Below are positions 17,961-27,011 of a stretch of 64,000 bases of DNA, piece by piece; position 1 is the stretch's first letter, and each line of letters starts with the position of its first letter. Source of the DNA: an uncultured Bacteroidia bacterium. Its GTDB lineage: Bacteria > Bacteroidota > Bacteroidia > NS11-12g > UBA9320. A program made the translations under genes and the position numbers. Below the pieces are notes generated by a model. It did no database searches, was not told the origin of the DNA, and saw only the letters and a program-made list of their open reading frames with translations. The stretch covers positions 1 through 64,000 of the forward strand of contig CALSMN010000001.1 of NCBI GenBank assembly GCA_943787465.1. The letters are read 5' to 3'.

Positions 17961-19383
17961 TTACTCAATAATCAGCTTCCGATTAATTTCAATACTTTCA
18001 TTGCTGCCAACAGTAATCCAATACATTCCAGCAGGTACACTGGATACATCTAACACCGTATTGGTGGATGCGTCTTCCCATTCTTGAATGATCGCTCCGT
18101 GAACAGAAACCAATCGAACAAAACTGTGGTTAGGAATCCCTTCTAGGTGTAAAGTAGCATTTACAGGATTGGGGAAAATTTTAATAGATTGATTTAAAAA
18201 GTTATCATTTATACTATTTGTCTTTTCCACCACAAAAGTTCCATCCGTTGACTGTGTAGATACATAAAATCCATTATCTACACTGCTAACCGACCAATAA
18301 TATGTTCCTGGTTCTAGACCTTTAATGTGCCAAGTCGTATCATTTCCTCATTACCTCGTTTTGATATCTTCATGCAAGTACCCCCAACTGCATTGTATGA
18401 TGACATAACATCATAACCGTAAGATGTGGTTCCTATGATTAGGTTATAACAAAGTGCCTTGGCATGTGTTTCAGCATCAGTTCCTCTATTCCAATTAAAA
18501 ACAACAGAATCTCCATTCACATTGTGCGTTAAATTGGTTGGAGCGGTGGGTCTAGTATTTACGTTTGTAGTCTTATTTTCATATACATAAGCACAAGCAG
18601 TTGTATAACTTCCACCTTTATGGCCATTTATAACTTAATCTAAATCCCGGTCTTTATCGTAATCAATCATCAAAAAACCTATGTAACCAATAAAAGATTG
18701 AATTGGCTCTCCCTCATCTATAGTATTGCCTAATTGACCATTTATATCCACAAGTATAAGTCCTGTTGGTACGTCATTAATGTTATTTACCACAATACTA
18801 AAAGCCTGTTCAAATGTACCTCCATTCCCATCGTCGGTTTTTACACGAATACTATATGATTGTCGTGCCTCAAAATTAAATTCATAATCTGATTTCAGTT
18901 GATCACCATCAATCATAAAATATAAATTATCATCACCTCCTTCTCCATTCACCAGTGCATCTATATATCCAGATAAGGCTGTAAATGCAGAAGAGGTATT
19001 CTCAACAAAAGTTCCAGATTGATTTTCATAAAGCTTGGAGAAGGTAGCTCCCCAGCCATGTCTCCTGTTATGAACAAATCCAAATCACCGTCATTGTCAA
19101 AGTCACCCCAGACACAAATAGCGCCATCTGCAGCAGGTAAATTGGATGATACTGGATTAAAGTTGCCTGATAAATCTCCATCAAATAAAATGGTTTTTTC
19201 AACTAAATCCTTATCCGCTCCAGTCAGTAAAATATCAGGAATATTATTATTGTTATAATCAACCCAACTTGCGTCAGAATTAAAAAGAGAATCTAATTTA
19301 GTCCTTAAACTAAATTGTCCATAAGAATTTGATTTCAATAGCATTATTACAGCTATGAATAATAGAATACGATTGTTTCTCAT
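17961..19383 (-). pseudogene. Decayed T9SS surface protein with FG-GAP and cadherin-like segments
   Basis: Four consecutive open segments on the minus strand form one former gene. The start at 19383 has a signal peptide and FG-GAP/VCBS repeats (WGDFDNDGDLDLFITGD). A frameshift near 19038 is needed to continue through KLYENQSGTF into a cadherin-like segment. An in-frame TAA at 18635-18637 interrupts another FG-GAP unit, which reads on as VINGHKGG. The next segment is fibronectin-like, and a second frameshift near 18350 leads to a C-terminal T9SS sorting domain (IKIFPNPVNATLHL) that ends at 17961. Three independent lesions argue for real decay. FG-GAP repeats are followed oddly closely by the cadherin part, so an older internal deletion is likely. 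Such proteins are usually large secreted adhesins. Confidence 0.85.
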
Positions 19384-19614
19384 TGTAAAAAATTTTAAAG
19401 TTTATAATTATTTGTTTTGTTTCATGTGTCAAACCAGACAAAGTCAAGTGCCAAAAATGGAATGATTTTGTCCAATATGGTTTTCGTTAAATCGGAGCAA
19501 AGTAAATGATATGATGATGTATCATTTCCGATTTGAGCCTTTTAATCCCTGACTATCACCCTAAAATAAAATTATTCTAAAATAAGGTCGTAGATTGTAT
19601 TTTGAATATTTTGA
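19384..19614. other. 230-bp intergenic region with one strong hairpin
   Basis: No gene seen. It contains an interrupted inverted repeat at 19489-19534: AAATCGGA with TCCGATTT, and directly inside it AATGATA (19505-19511) with TATCATT (19520-19526), with an 8-base one-sided bulge. No T run follows on either strand. Confidence 0.55.
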
Positions 19615-20226
19615 CTATGGCCGTTTGGCATTGACCCACTCAATTTTTGCAGCTTTATGAATCGTGTATTTTCTGTTGTTGGATAAATTTAAGCAAACTA
19701 CCCGTGTTCTTCGTGTTTCTATCTTTTGATAGTGGTGGATGCCAAATACAAAATAAGCTCCTTCAGGCAATTGTTCTAAATAGATTCCTTGTTCCTCGTC
19801 ATGAGCCGCAAAAGCTCGTTCTACACCTACATCGATGCCGCTACATGCTCTTGGATTTTTTAATTCTTCAGCAACTACCCGTTCAATCTGCTCGTCTTTT
19901 GAAAATTCTTCATCAATATGAAATGCGTAATACAATTTTCTAAAATTGATTTTCCATTCTTTTCCGTGTGGTTTTACCCTATTTTTATGTTGCATGAACG
20001 TCTCCAAATGCGCTAATTCGTGCGTCAATGTAAATAAAAAACGAAAGGAATTGACGTCGTGATTTACAGATATGGACCGTTTTTCACCCTGTTGTCGAAA
20101 ATCGCCACGTTTGGTTTTTCTCTGACGCGTAATTTTTAAAGTACATGTACAGGCTGATAGGTAGTTGATAATAGATTGCGCTTTGGCTGCAGGAAGGTGT
20201 TTTTCTAAGTATTCAAGAGTGGTCAA
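19615..20226 (-). CDS. SprT-like zinc metalloprotease domain protein
   Basis: A 203-residue cytosolic protein. The zinc site HELAH is at residues 69-73 and the third ligand is in the KPHGKEW segment near residue 87, matching the SprT/Spartan-like fold. C-terminal residues 160-203 form a small basic region with cysteines. SprT relatives cleave proteins crosslinked to DNA in eukaryotes; the bacterial role is uncertain. It lies 3 bases downstream of the psd gene on the same strand, and probably in its operon. Confidence 0.82.
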   Translation of the reverse strand: MTTLEYLEKHLPAAKAQSIINYLSACTCTLKITRQRKTKRGDFRQQGEKRSISVNHDVNSFRFLFTLTHELAHLETFMQHKNRVKPHGKEWKINFRKLYYAFHIDEEFSKDEQIERVVAEELKNPRACSGIDVGVERAFAAHDEEQGIYLEQLPEGAYFVFGIHHYQKIETRRTRVVCLNLSNNRKYTIHKAAKIEWVNAKRP

Positions 20227-20229
20227 GGT

Positions 20230-20886
20230 TTACTTTAATATCCCCAGCAACGATTCGGCGGCTGTTACTTTTTGACCAATAGCTACCTGAATATCCGTAC
20301 CTACAGGAACAAAAACATCTACTCGTGAACCAAATTTAATAAAACCCATCTCGTTGCCTTGAGTCACTTGGTCGGTTGGTTTGATATACCAACGAATTCT
20401 TCGTGCTACTGCTCCTGCAATTTGTCTAAAAAGAACTTCAACGCCACGATCTGACTTGATCACCGCAGTAGTTCTCTCATTTTCAGTACTAGACTTGGGG
20501 TGCCAAGCTACTAAATACTTACCCGGATGATATTTGAAATAAGCAACGATACCCGAAATTGGGTTTCTATTCACATGCACATTTAAGGGAGACATAAAAA
20601 TAGAAATTTGTATCCTTTTTTCTTTGAAATATTCCGTTTCTTCAACCTCTTCAATGACAACCACTTTTCCATCACATGGACTGACAACCCCGTCGGGTGT
20701 CTTATCAGCATATCTGGGTGGGTTTCTAAAAAACCGAACCACTAATACATAAAGTATTAATAATGGAGCAAATAGTAAAACTTGAAGCCAAATCGCTAAA
20801 TTAAAAAATGCAAAAATGTAAATAGCAGAAACAAGAATAAGGGTAGCTATAAAAATAATTTTGTACCCTTCTCTATGTAAATTCAT
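20230..20886 (-). CDS. psd: Phosphatidylserine decarboxylase family protein
   Basis: Makes phosphatidylethanolamine from phosphatidylserine at the inner membrane. The N-terminus has two hydrophobic helices (about 8-50). The catalytic body includes GVVSPCDGKVV and the conserved NVHVNRNPISG segment. The self-cleavage site is the Gly-Ser at about 186-187 (FIKFGSRVDVF), which creates the pyruvoyl group on the small C-terminal chain. At 218 residues it belongs to the short PSD class. Together with cdsA nearby it forms part of the phospholipid pathway. Confidence 0.93.
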   Translation of the reverse strand: MNLHREGYKIIFIATLILVSAIYIFAFFNLAIWLQVLLFAPLLILYVLVVRFFRNPPRYADKTPDGVVSPCDGKVVVIEEVEETEYFKEKRIQISIFMSPLNVHVNRNPISGIVAYFKYHPGKYLVAWHPKSSTENERTTAVIKSDRGVEVLFRQIAGAVARRIRWYIKPTDQVTQGNEMGFIKFGSRVDVFVPVGTDIQVAIGQKVTAAESLLGILK

Positions 20887-20895
20887 GATATTATT

Positions 20896-22173
20896 TTAAA
20901 AAATGCCGCGTAACGATGACGTATCTGCTACTTTTTTGATTGAAACAATATACGCTGCTGTTCGCAAGCTACATTTATGTTGTCTAGCTACTTTATATAC
21001 ATTATCAAAGGCTAACTTCATAATTCTGTCTGCTCGTCGATTGACCCGTTCTTCTGTCCAGAAGTAACCCAATCTATTTTGTACCCATTCAAAATATGAA
21101 ACCGAAACACCACCTGCATTAGCTAAAATGTCAGGAACCACCATGATACCCTTTTTTTCTAATATATCATCAGCAGTAGAAGCTGTTGGGCCATTGGCAC
21201 CTTCAACAATCAATTTAGCTTTTATTCTACCCGCATTTTCTTCCGTTATTTGATTTTCTAGTGCTGCTGGTACCAAAATATCAACATCTAGCTCCAATAG
21301 CTCTTCATTGGTGATTTTCTTTCCACCTTTGTATCCTTCTAAACTTTTATTTTCCTCAACATATTGAATAGCTTCTTCAATATCTAACCCATCAGAATTA
21401 AAATAGGCTCCAGAAATATCAGAAATAGCAACAACTGAAACTCCTTGCAATTCTATAAGTTTGGCAGAAATTGAACCTACATTTCCAAAACCTTGTACAG
21501 CACAAGTAGATTCTGAAGGATTCATTTTAAGCTTGGCCATCGCGCTACGAGTAGAAACCATCACACCTCGACCTGTTGCCTCTACTCTTCCAAGAGAACC
21601 TCCAAGTACTAATGGTTTTCCAGTAACAACAGCAGGTGAAGCCTGGCCTGTAAGTTTAGAATACTCATCCATAATCCAAGCCATGGTCTGAGAGTTTGTA
21701 CCCATATCGGGTGCCGGAATATCTCGTTCTGGACCAATGACATCGCGCATAGCTCCAGTAAAAGCTCGGGTGAGTCGCTCCAATTCTCCTTGAGATAATT
21801 CTCTTGGATCACATTGAATACCCCCTTTTCCGCCGCCGTATGGTATGCCAACTACTGCGCACTTCCACGTCATCCATGCAGCAAGTGCTTTAACTTCATC
21901 CAAATTTACCCCCATAGAATAACGGATTCCTCCTTTACTTGGACCTAATTTAGAAGAATGAATCACTCGGTACCCTTGAAAAACACGAATTTTACCGTTA
22001 TCCATGGTTACGGGTAAACTGACAATTACGGCTTTTTCAGGTGACTTAAGGGCGTTGTACGTTGATTCGTCGAGACCTAATATTTTTGCTGCCTCATCAA
22101 ATCGCTCCATCATAGACTCTAACGGATTAGAATGATCGGTTATAGGAGCTGGTTCTTTGAACTTTAATTTCAT
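20896..22173 (-). CDS. Glutamate (Glu/Leu/Phe/Val family) dehydrogenase
   Basis: NAD(P)-dependent oxidative deamination of glutamate to 2-oxoglutarate and ammonia, linking nitrogen and carbon metabolism. The 425-residue length fits the hexameric class. The substrate site is seen in GPSKGGIRYS and MTWKCAVVGIPYGGGKGG (about residues 80-118), the catalytic Asp in PAPDMGTN, and the nucleotide-binding turn in VQGFGNVGS (about 230). The C-terminal SYFEWVQN and RTAAYIVSIKKVA segments are typical. Whether it prefers NAD or NADP cannot be told by eye. A -7 box lies 31 bases upstream. Confidence 0.94.
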   Translation of the reverse strand: MKLKFKEPAPITDHSNPLESMMERFDEAAKILGLDESTYNALKSPEKAVIVSLPVTMDNGKIRVFQGYRVIHSSKLGPSKGGIRYSMGVNLDEVKALAAWMTWKCAVVGIPYGGGKGGIQCDPRELSQGELERLTRAFTGAMRDVIGPERDIPAPDMGTNSQTMAWIMDEYSKLTGQASPAVVTGKPLVLGGSLGRVEATGRGVMVSTRSAMAKLKMNPSESTCAVQGFGNVGSISAKLIELQGVSVVAISDISGAYFNSDGLDIEEAIQYVEENKSLEGYKGGKKITNEELLELDVDILVPAALENQITEENAGRIKAKLIVEGANGPTASTADDILEKKGIMVVPDILANAGGVSVSYFEWVQNRLGYFWTEERVNRRADRIMKLAFDNVYKVARQHKCSLRTAAYIVSIKKVADTSSLRGIF

Positions 22174-22204
22174 ATTATGTTAAAGCTTAATGTGTAATAT
22201 TTGG

Positions 22205-22212
22205 CAAATGTA
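22205..22212 (-). promoter_or_regulatory. -7 box TACATTTG for glutamate dehydrogenase
   Basis: Perfect TAnnTTTG on the minus strand, 31 bases before the ATG at 22173. Confidence 0.45.
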
Positions 22213-22252
22213 TTTATTCTAATGAAGAGATTATAATGGTGTATTTTTTTTT

Positions 22253-23047
22253 CTAGCCAATTATGCTTAAAGTGACCAAATAAGGTAGTAATGACAAGTA
22301 AATTGAATCCATTCTATCTAAGATGCCTCCATGTCCAGGTATGAGATTTCCACTCTCTTTTACTCCAATTATCCGTTTCATGTAAGATTCACAGAAGTCA
22401 CCCAAAATGGCAAAAAATATAATAATTACACACAATACTAAAGGGTTAACTGGAAGAAAAAAACTAAATTTATTCAATACGTACATGGATATCAACGTTA
22501 AAAATAAACCACCAAGGGTACCTTCAATTGTTTTTTTTGGAGAAACAATCGGAAAAATTGGTCGTTTACCCCATTGTTTACCTACCACATAAGCCATTGA
22601 ATCGTACAACCAAATAGTGGTAAAATAAAACAACAAGTACTCCGCTTTTAAATTCGTTTGCTGAGAGAACCATATTGCAACAACGATAAGTGGTAAAAAT
22701 ACATAGACACTTGTCGTAACATATCCGATTTGTTGCCTATTCTTTAACCATAAATAACCTAAAAAAAGACAAAGGATTTGAATTGCCCAACATACGATAA
22801 TAGTTGTGATATTGCATGTATTTGCTCCGAAAATGGTAATTAATACTATTGAAAAACCAAAAATTATGGGGACTACCCAGATTTGTTGTGTTGATTTTTT
22901 ATTGGCTAAAATAGCTGTCTCTCTCACTGATAAAATGGTAAAAATAGCCATCAAGTATTCAAAATAAGGAGAACTGGCCAATACCGAAAAAACCATTACA
23001 GCAACATATATAGACCCAAAAATGATACGTAAATGAAGATTAGACAT
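22253..23047 (-). CDS. cdsA: Phosphatidate cytidylyltransferase
   Basis: Makes CDP-diacylglycerol from CTP and phosphatidic acid, the entry to phospholipid head-group synthesis. It is a 264-residue protein with about eight membrane helices. The CDS signature near the C-terminus is present (KRIIGVKESGNLIPGHGGI then LDRMDS), as are the SPKKTIEG and GDFCESYMKR segments. The start at 23047 is chosen because the longer frame adds a non-hydrophobic extension overlapping the CPBP gene; with this start the overlap is 8 bases, consistent with coupling to the upstream CPBP protease gene. Confidence 0.94.
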   Translation of the reverse strand: MSNLHLRIIFGSIYVAVMVFSVLASSPYFEYLMAIFTILSVRETAILANKKSTQQIWVVPIIFGFSIVLITIFGANTCNITTIIVCWAIQILCLFLGYLWLKNRQQIGYVTTSVYVFLPLIVVAIWFSQQTNLKAEYLLFYFTTIWLYDSMAYVVGKQWGKRPIFPIVSPKKTIEGTLGGLFLTLISMYVLNKFSFFLPVNPLVLCVIIIFFAILGDFCESYMKRIIGVKESGNLIPGHGGILDRMDSIYLSLLPYLVTLSIIG

Positions 23048-24002
23048 AAAAACGGGTCGTTTTAGTTGATGATCTTTTTTGAATAAAAATAAAAAGGAAT
23101 ATGGCAATTCCTAACAAAAATAAATGGGTAGACCAACTCATACTTTGACTTTGATCTAAAGACTTTTGATAATCACCATCCGAAAAATAAAACAATTGCA
23201 CCACCGCTAATGTATTGTTTAAAAAATGAGCAGCAATAGCGGTCCATAAACTTCCTGTCCAGTATACAACATAGCCAAAAACAGTTGCTAAAAAAAACAT
23301 AGGAACAACTTTCATGAACTGAAGGTGCATCATGCTAAATAGGAGTGCTGTGAATAAGATAGCAAGATGCATATTATTAAAAATACCGTTGAAAATATTC
23401 ATCAAAAAACCTCTAAAAAAAACTTCCTCTGCAAAAGCAGGTAAAAGGGCCATAAAAAGTAAACTGATACCAAAAGAACTTGCAGACCGATCTCCAATCA
23501 ATGATTCATACATGCCATTATTGGATGCTTCTTTTTCCATAAGCCATGCGTATAAATCAGGCCACTGTTTAAAATTAATGAGATTATTTATTTCTAACAT
23601 AAATCCCATCAGAGGAATACTAACTAATATGAATAAAAAAGACCAACCCAACCACTTTGCTTCTCGAGGTAGCTGCAGCAATAAAAAATCACTTGGATTG
23701 GCTTTCATAAAAAGTAAGGTAATATATGCCGCTATAATCAAAGGAAGAGTAGAGCTTAAAAAAACAAAAATATTTAACCATAAACTTTGGTTTTCTAAAT
23801 CGGCAACCAAAGTACCTAGTTCACTAAAACCATGAAATTCCCCATAAATAGCTATGGAGCAGATATAGGCAGACAAAGCACTACAAATCATTAATGATCC
23901 CAGAAAAAACAATGTTCCTATAAACAAATGTAAAAATGCCTGAATTCGATCGGGTCTTAACGATGGGGTTTCTTTATCTTCGCGATGTTGAATATTGTCC
24001 AT
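23040..24002 (-). CDS. CPBP family intramembrane metalloprotease
   Basis: A 320-residue polytopic protein with about eight hydrophobic helices. The ABI/CPBP active-site motifs are present: EEVFFRG near residue 190, a following conserved HLQF-type helix and the late HFLNN. The family (Rce1-like) cleaves substrates within the membrane; the substrate here is unknown. It starts 20 bases from the divergent dusB ATG, so the two promoters must overlap each other's coding sequence. Confidence 0.88.
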   Translation of the reverse strand: MDNIQHREDKETPSLRPDRIQAFLHLFIGTLFFLGSLMICSALSAYICSIAIYGEFHGFSELGTLVADLENQSLWLNIFVFLSSTLPLIIAAYITLLFMKANPSDFLLLQLPREAKWLGWSFLFILVSIPLMGFMLEINNLINFKQWPDLYAWLMEKEASNNGMYESLIGDRSASSFGISLLFMALLPAFAEEVFFRGFLMNIFNGIFNNMHLAILFTALLFSMMHLQFMKVVPMFFLATVFGYVVYWTGSLWTAIAAHFLNNTLAVVQLFYFSDGDYQKSLDQSQSMSWSTHLFLLGIAIFLFIFIQKRSSTKTTRFYV

Positions 24003-24022
24003 TCCTTATAATTAGGGCAAAT

Positions 24023-25006
24023 ATGGTGAAAATAGGTAACATAGAACTTGGCAATTTTCCGTTGCTACTCGCTCCCATGGAAGATGTGAGTGATCCACCC
24101 TTCAGAGCTGTTTGTAAAGAACATGGAGCAGATGTAATGTACACAGAGTTTATCTCCAGTGAAGGGCTCATTCGAGATGCTGTAAAGAGTAAGCAAAAAC
24201 TAGACATATTTGAATATGAAAGGCCTATAGGTATTCAAATATTTGGTAGCCATATTGAATCCATGAAGCAAGCAACTGAAATAGCCTCGACTGCAAATCC
24301 GGATATCATTGACATCAACTATGGTTGTCCTGTTAAAAAAGTAGCTTGTAAAGGTGCTGGAGCGGGTATTTTACAAGATATTCCTAAAATGGTTGCCATG
24401 ACCGCAGAAATTGTAAAAAGTACCCATTTGCCTGTCACCGTTAAAACTAGGTTGGGGTGGGATGAAAATACAAAATATATTGAAGAAGTAGCTGAGCGAC
24501 TCCAAGATGTTGGTATTAAAGCTTTAAGTATTCATGGAAGGACCAGGAAACAGATGTATAAAGGCGAAGCAGACTGGACCCTTATTGGTAAAATCAAAAA
24601 TAACCCCCGGATACATATTCCCATCTTTGGAAACGGCGATATTGACAGTCCTGAAAAAGCCAAATTATACAAAGATACGTATGGAGTAGATGGCGTTATG
24701 ATTGGAAGAGCAACCATTGGAAATCCCTGGATATTTAATGAAATTAAACACTATATATCTACCGGTAAAAAAATAAATCCACCGACCATAGCTCAACGCG
24801 TAGATGTATGTAAACGTCACTTTATGTTTGGCATACAGTGGAAAGGTGATGTTCTTGGTATCGTCGAAATGAGAAGACACTATAGTAACTATTTTAAAGG
24901 CATATCGCACTTTAAAGATTATCGAACACGATTGGTTTCCACCATGGATCAAGACGAAATTATATCAATACTGGATGAAGTAATTGATAACTTTGCTGAA
25001 CATTAA
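24023..25006 (+). CDS. dusB: tRNA-dihydrouridine synthase
   Basis: FMN- and NADPH-dependent reduction of uridine in the tRNA D-loop. The TIM-barrel N-terminal segment APMEDVSDPPFR is visible. The catalytic-Cys region reads GCPVKKVACKGAGAG (about residue 100), the GRTRKQMYKG loop follows, and NGDI and the FMN-phosphate segment VDGVMIGRATIGNPW come later. With the start at 24023 the length is 327 residues, normal for DusB. An open frame extends upstream to 23936 but lies inside the divergent CPBP gene and is not family-like. Confidence 0.94.
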   Translation: MVKIGNIELGNFPLLLAPMEDVSDPPFRAVCKEHGADVMYTEFISSEGLIRDAVKSKQKLDIFEYERPIGIQIFGSHIESMKQATEIASTANPDIIDINYGCPVKKVACKGAGAGILQDIPKMVAMTAEIVKSTHLPVTVKTRLGWDENTKYIEEVAERLQDVGIKALSIHGRTRKQMYKGEADWTLIGKIKNNPRIHIPIFGNGDIDSPEKAKLYKDTYGVDGVMIGRATIGNPWIFNEIKHYISTGKKINPPTIAQRVDVCKRHFMFGIQWKGDVLGIVEMRRHYSNYFKGISHFKDYRTRLVSTMDQDEIISILDEVIDNFAEH

Positions 25007-25014
25007 TTTGCTCA

Positions 25015-26547
25015 TTAACTATGCACAAATTCTCTCCAGTTTTCTATGAGATCTTTTTTCAATACCCTCGGAAATTTTACCTGAGCTCCAAGTTTTCCAT
25101 TTATCCTTAACCATTCATGAAATTTGGATGATGAAACTAAATGAACGATTACTTTTTTAAGGGCAGCTGATCGCTCCACTCTGTAATCATCATTCAATAC
25201 TTTAAGAGTCATGTCTAGCTTCTCGCCTAATTCTTTTTCCCTTCCATATAAATTTATATCATCACAAGCAATAAACCATTCATGTGCAAAAAACCCTTGA
25301 AAGGGTATGCCACAAACGGTATATTCTTCCATGGCTACGTGATATTCGTCAGATAAGATTTCAAGAGCTCGATTCATATTATCTAGAGATAAATGCTCTC
25401 CACATAATGATAAAAAGTGTTTTGTCCTTCCTGTGATTTTTATTTCACAACGTTCCAAATTGGTAAATTTTATGGTGTCTCCAATCAAATATCTCCATGC
25501 TCCACTACATGTGCTCATAAGAAGTGCATATTCTTCATAATCATTTACTTGTGAAAGAGTGAGCGCTTGAGCTGTCGGCAATAAATCTCCATTTTCTGTG
25601 AAATTTGATGAATTAAATGGTACAAATTCATAATAAATTCCATTGCGGATAAGTAAACGCATGCCACCCTCACTATCTAGTCTTGTTTGATAGGCAACAA
25701 ACCCCTCGGAAGCCAAATAGGTTTCAAAATATTTGATAGGTTTGCCCATTAAATTATCCAAAGATTTTCGATAAGGACTTAAGGCAACACCACCATGAAT
25801 GTATGCCTCGAAATTAGGCCATATTTCATGTATGTTTTCTACATGATATCGTTGTATTACGCTTTCTATTAAAAGTTTGACCCAGGCAGGCACCCCTGCT
25901 ACTAAACCCACATCCCAATCGGGAGCTTCAAGTGTCATTTTAGCTATCTTATCTGTCCAATTTTTTTCTTTTCGAATATGGATGCCCGGTTTAGAAAGTC
26001 GTTGGAAAATAATAGGAACTTTACCGGTTGTTATTCCACTTAAATCACCAGAATAATACATGCCATTGTATTCCAGTTCAGTACTTCCGCCAATCATCAA
26101 CCACTTCTTGGCAATATGGTCTTTCGGAACGTCCGTTTGTAAAATACTGATAACTTGACGAATACTTGCTCTTCGTATGTTTTTTAGCATAAGATCAGTT
26201 ACTGGAATGTATTTACTACTCCCATCGGAGGTACCTGAGCTTACTGCATAATTTTTGATAAAACCAGGCCAAGTTACATTTTCTTCTCCCATTCTACTTC
26301 TAGACCACCACGGAAGCATGGTCAAATAATCTCCCATTTTAACCGCTTCTCTATAATCAAATAATATATGGGATGAATGAAGAACATCCACAAAATGATG
26401 TTCTTTACCAAATGCCGTATTTTCAGCCTTTTTCAAAAGTTTTTGAAGCGTCTTTTTTTGAATAGCTTCACCTTGCTCAATATTAACTTTTGAAAAAACA
26501 CCACGTTCTTTCGCACCTTTGAGTAATCTTTGTAGCAACGTTGGCAT
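25015..26547 (-). CDS. GH3 auxin-responsive-promoter-like acyl-adenylating protein
   Basis: A 510-residue cytosolic protein of the GH3 family, whose plant members adenylate carboxylic acids and join them to amino acids. Recognised segments are the AMP-binding YAVSSGTSDGSSKYIPVT (about residue 97), the YLASEGFVAYQ and CSGAWRYLIGDTIKFT regions, and the small C-terminal domain starting LCGEHLS. Bacterial members are widespread in Bacteroidota with unknown substrates. The 3' end is 8 bases from the dusB stop (convergent). A -7 box lies only 4 bases from the ATG. Confidence 0.87.
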   Translation of the reverse strand: MPTLLQRLLKGAKERGVFSKVNIEQGEAIQKKTLQKLLKKAENTAFGKEHHFVDVLHSSHILFDYREAVKMGDYLTMLPWWSRSRMGEENVTWPGFIKNYAVSSGTSDGSSKYIPVTDLMLKNIRRASIRQVISILQTDVPKDHIAKKWLMIGGSTELEYNGMYYSGDLSGITTGKVPIIFQRLSKPGIHIRKEKNWTDKIAKMTLEAPDWDVGLVAGVPAWVKLLIESVIQRYHVENIHEIWPNFEAYIHGGVALSPYRKSLDNLMGKPIKYFETYLASEGFVAYQTRLDSEGGMRLLIRNGIYYEFVPFNSSNFTENGDLLPTAQALTLSQVNDYEEYALLMSTCSGAWRYLIGDTIKFTNLERCEIKITGRTKHFLSLCGEHLSLDNMNRALEILSDEYHVAMEEYTVCGIPFQGFFAHEWFIACDDINLYGREKELGEKLDMTLKVLNDDYRVERSAALKKVIVHLVSSSKFHEWLRINGKLGAQVKFPRVLKKDLIENWREFVHS

Positions 26548-26551
26548 AAAG

Positions 26552-26559
26552 CAAATTTA
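26552..26559 (-). promoter_or_regulatory. -7 box TAAATTTG for the GH3 gene
   Basis: Perfect TAnnTTTG on the minus strand, 4 bases before the start codon; transcription would begin at or next to the A of ATG. Confidence 0.45.
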
Positions 26560-26573
26560 AACCAACAATAAGA

Positions 26574-26927
26574 ATGAAAGAAACAAAAGAAGAAACCACC
26601 AAAGAAAAGTGGTTTAAAATTCGTACTCTCTTTGAGGAAAGATTCAATAAAACACCTGACCTGAGTGCTATTTTATATATCATTGGTATTCGAGAATTAG
26701 GAAAAAACCAAACTGAATTTAAAAAAGAAGAAAAGGTACGACTCATGCATATAGCAACATGCCGAGTTTTAAGTACTTCTGGTCATTATACGTTAAAAGG
26801 ATTAGATGAACAAGATTGGCCCGTTTGGGAACTTGCAGAGAAATTGCCAAACCAGGATATGTTGGAACAGGAGATGTATCTTAGACATCATATCATTCAT
26901 TACTTTGAAGAAGAGGAATTAATTTAA
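26574..26927 (+). CDS. Conserved Bacteroidota protein of unknown function, 117 residues
   Basis: A small acidic (pI-low) cytosolic protein, predicted mostly helical, with no signal peptide or metal motif. The central part contains ILYIIGIRELG and RLMHIATCRVLS, and the C-terminus ends in an acidic ...YFEEEELI. I recognise it only as a conserved hypothetical. It is divergent from GH3 with a 26-base gap and lies upstream of carB on the same strand; the 84-base gap with its own promoter suggests carB is separate. Confidence 0.72.
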   Translation: MKETKEETTKEKWFKIRTLFEERFNKTPDLSAILYIIGIRELGKNQTEFKKEEKVRLMHIATCRVLSTSGHYTLKGLDEQDWPVWELAEKLPNQDMLEQEMYLRHHIIHYFEEEELI

Positions 26928-26964
26928 ATAATACATTTCCCTTTTCCCACCTTTTCCACATCTC

Positions 26965-26994
26965 TTGTTGCCTTACATTTATACTTTAAATTTG
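26965..26994 (+). promoter_or_regulatory. Promoter for carB
   Basis: TTG at 26965-26967, a 19-base spacer and TAAATTTG at 26987-26994 give a full -33/-7 Bacteroidota promoter, 17 bases from the carB ATG. Confidence 0.6.
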
Positions 26995-27011
26995 TCCAAT
27001 TTTAAACAACA

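Noticed and set aside
23936-24022. N-terminal extension of DusB
   Set aside because: It lies within the divergent CPBP gene's coding sequence and DusB proteins begin at the ATG at 24023.
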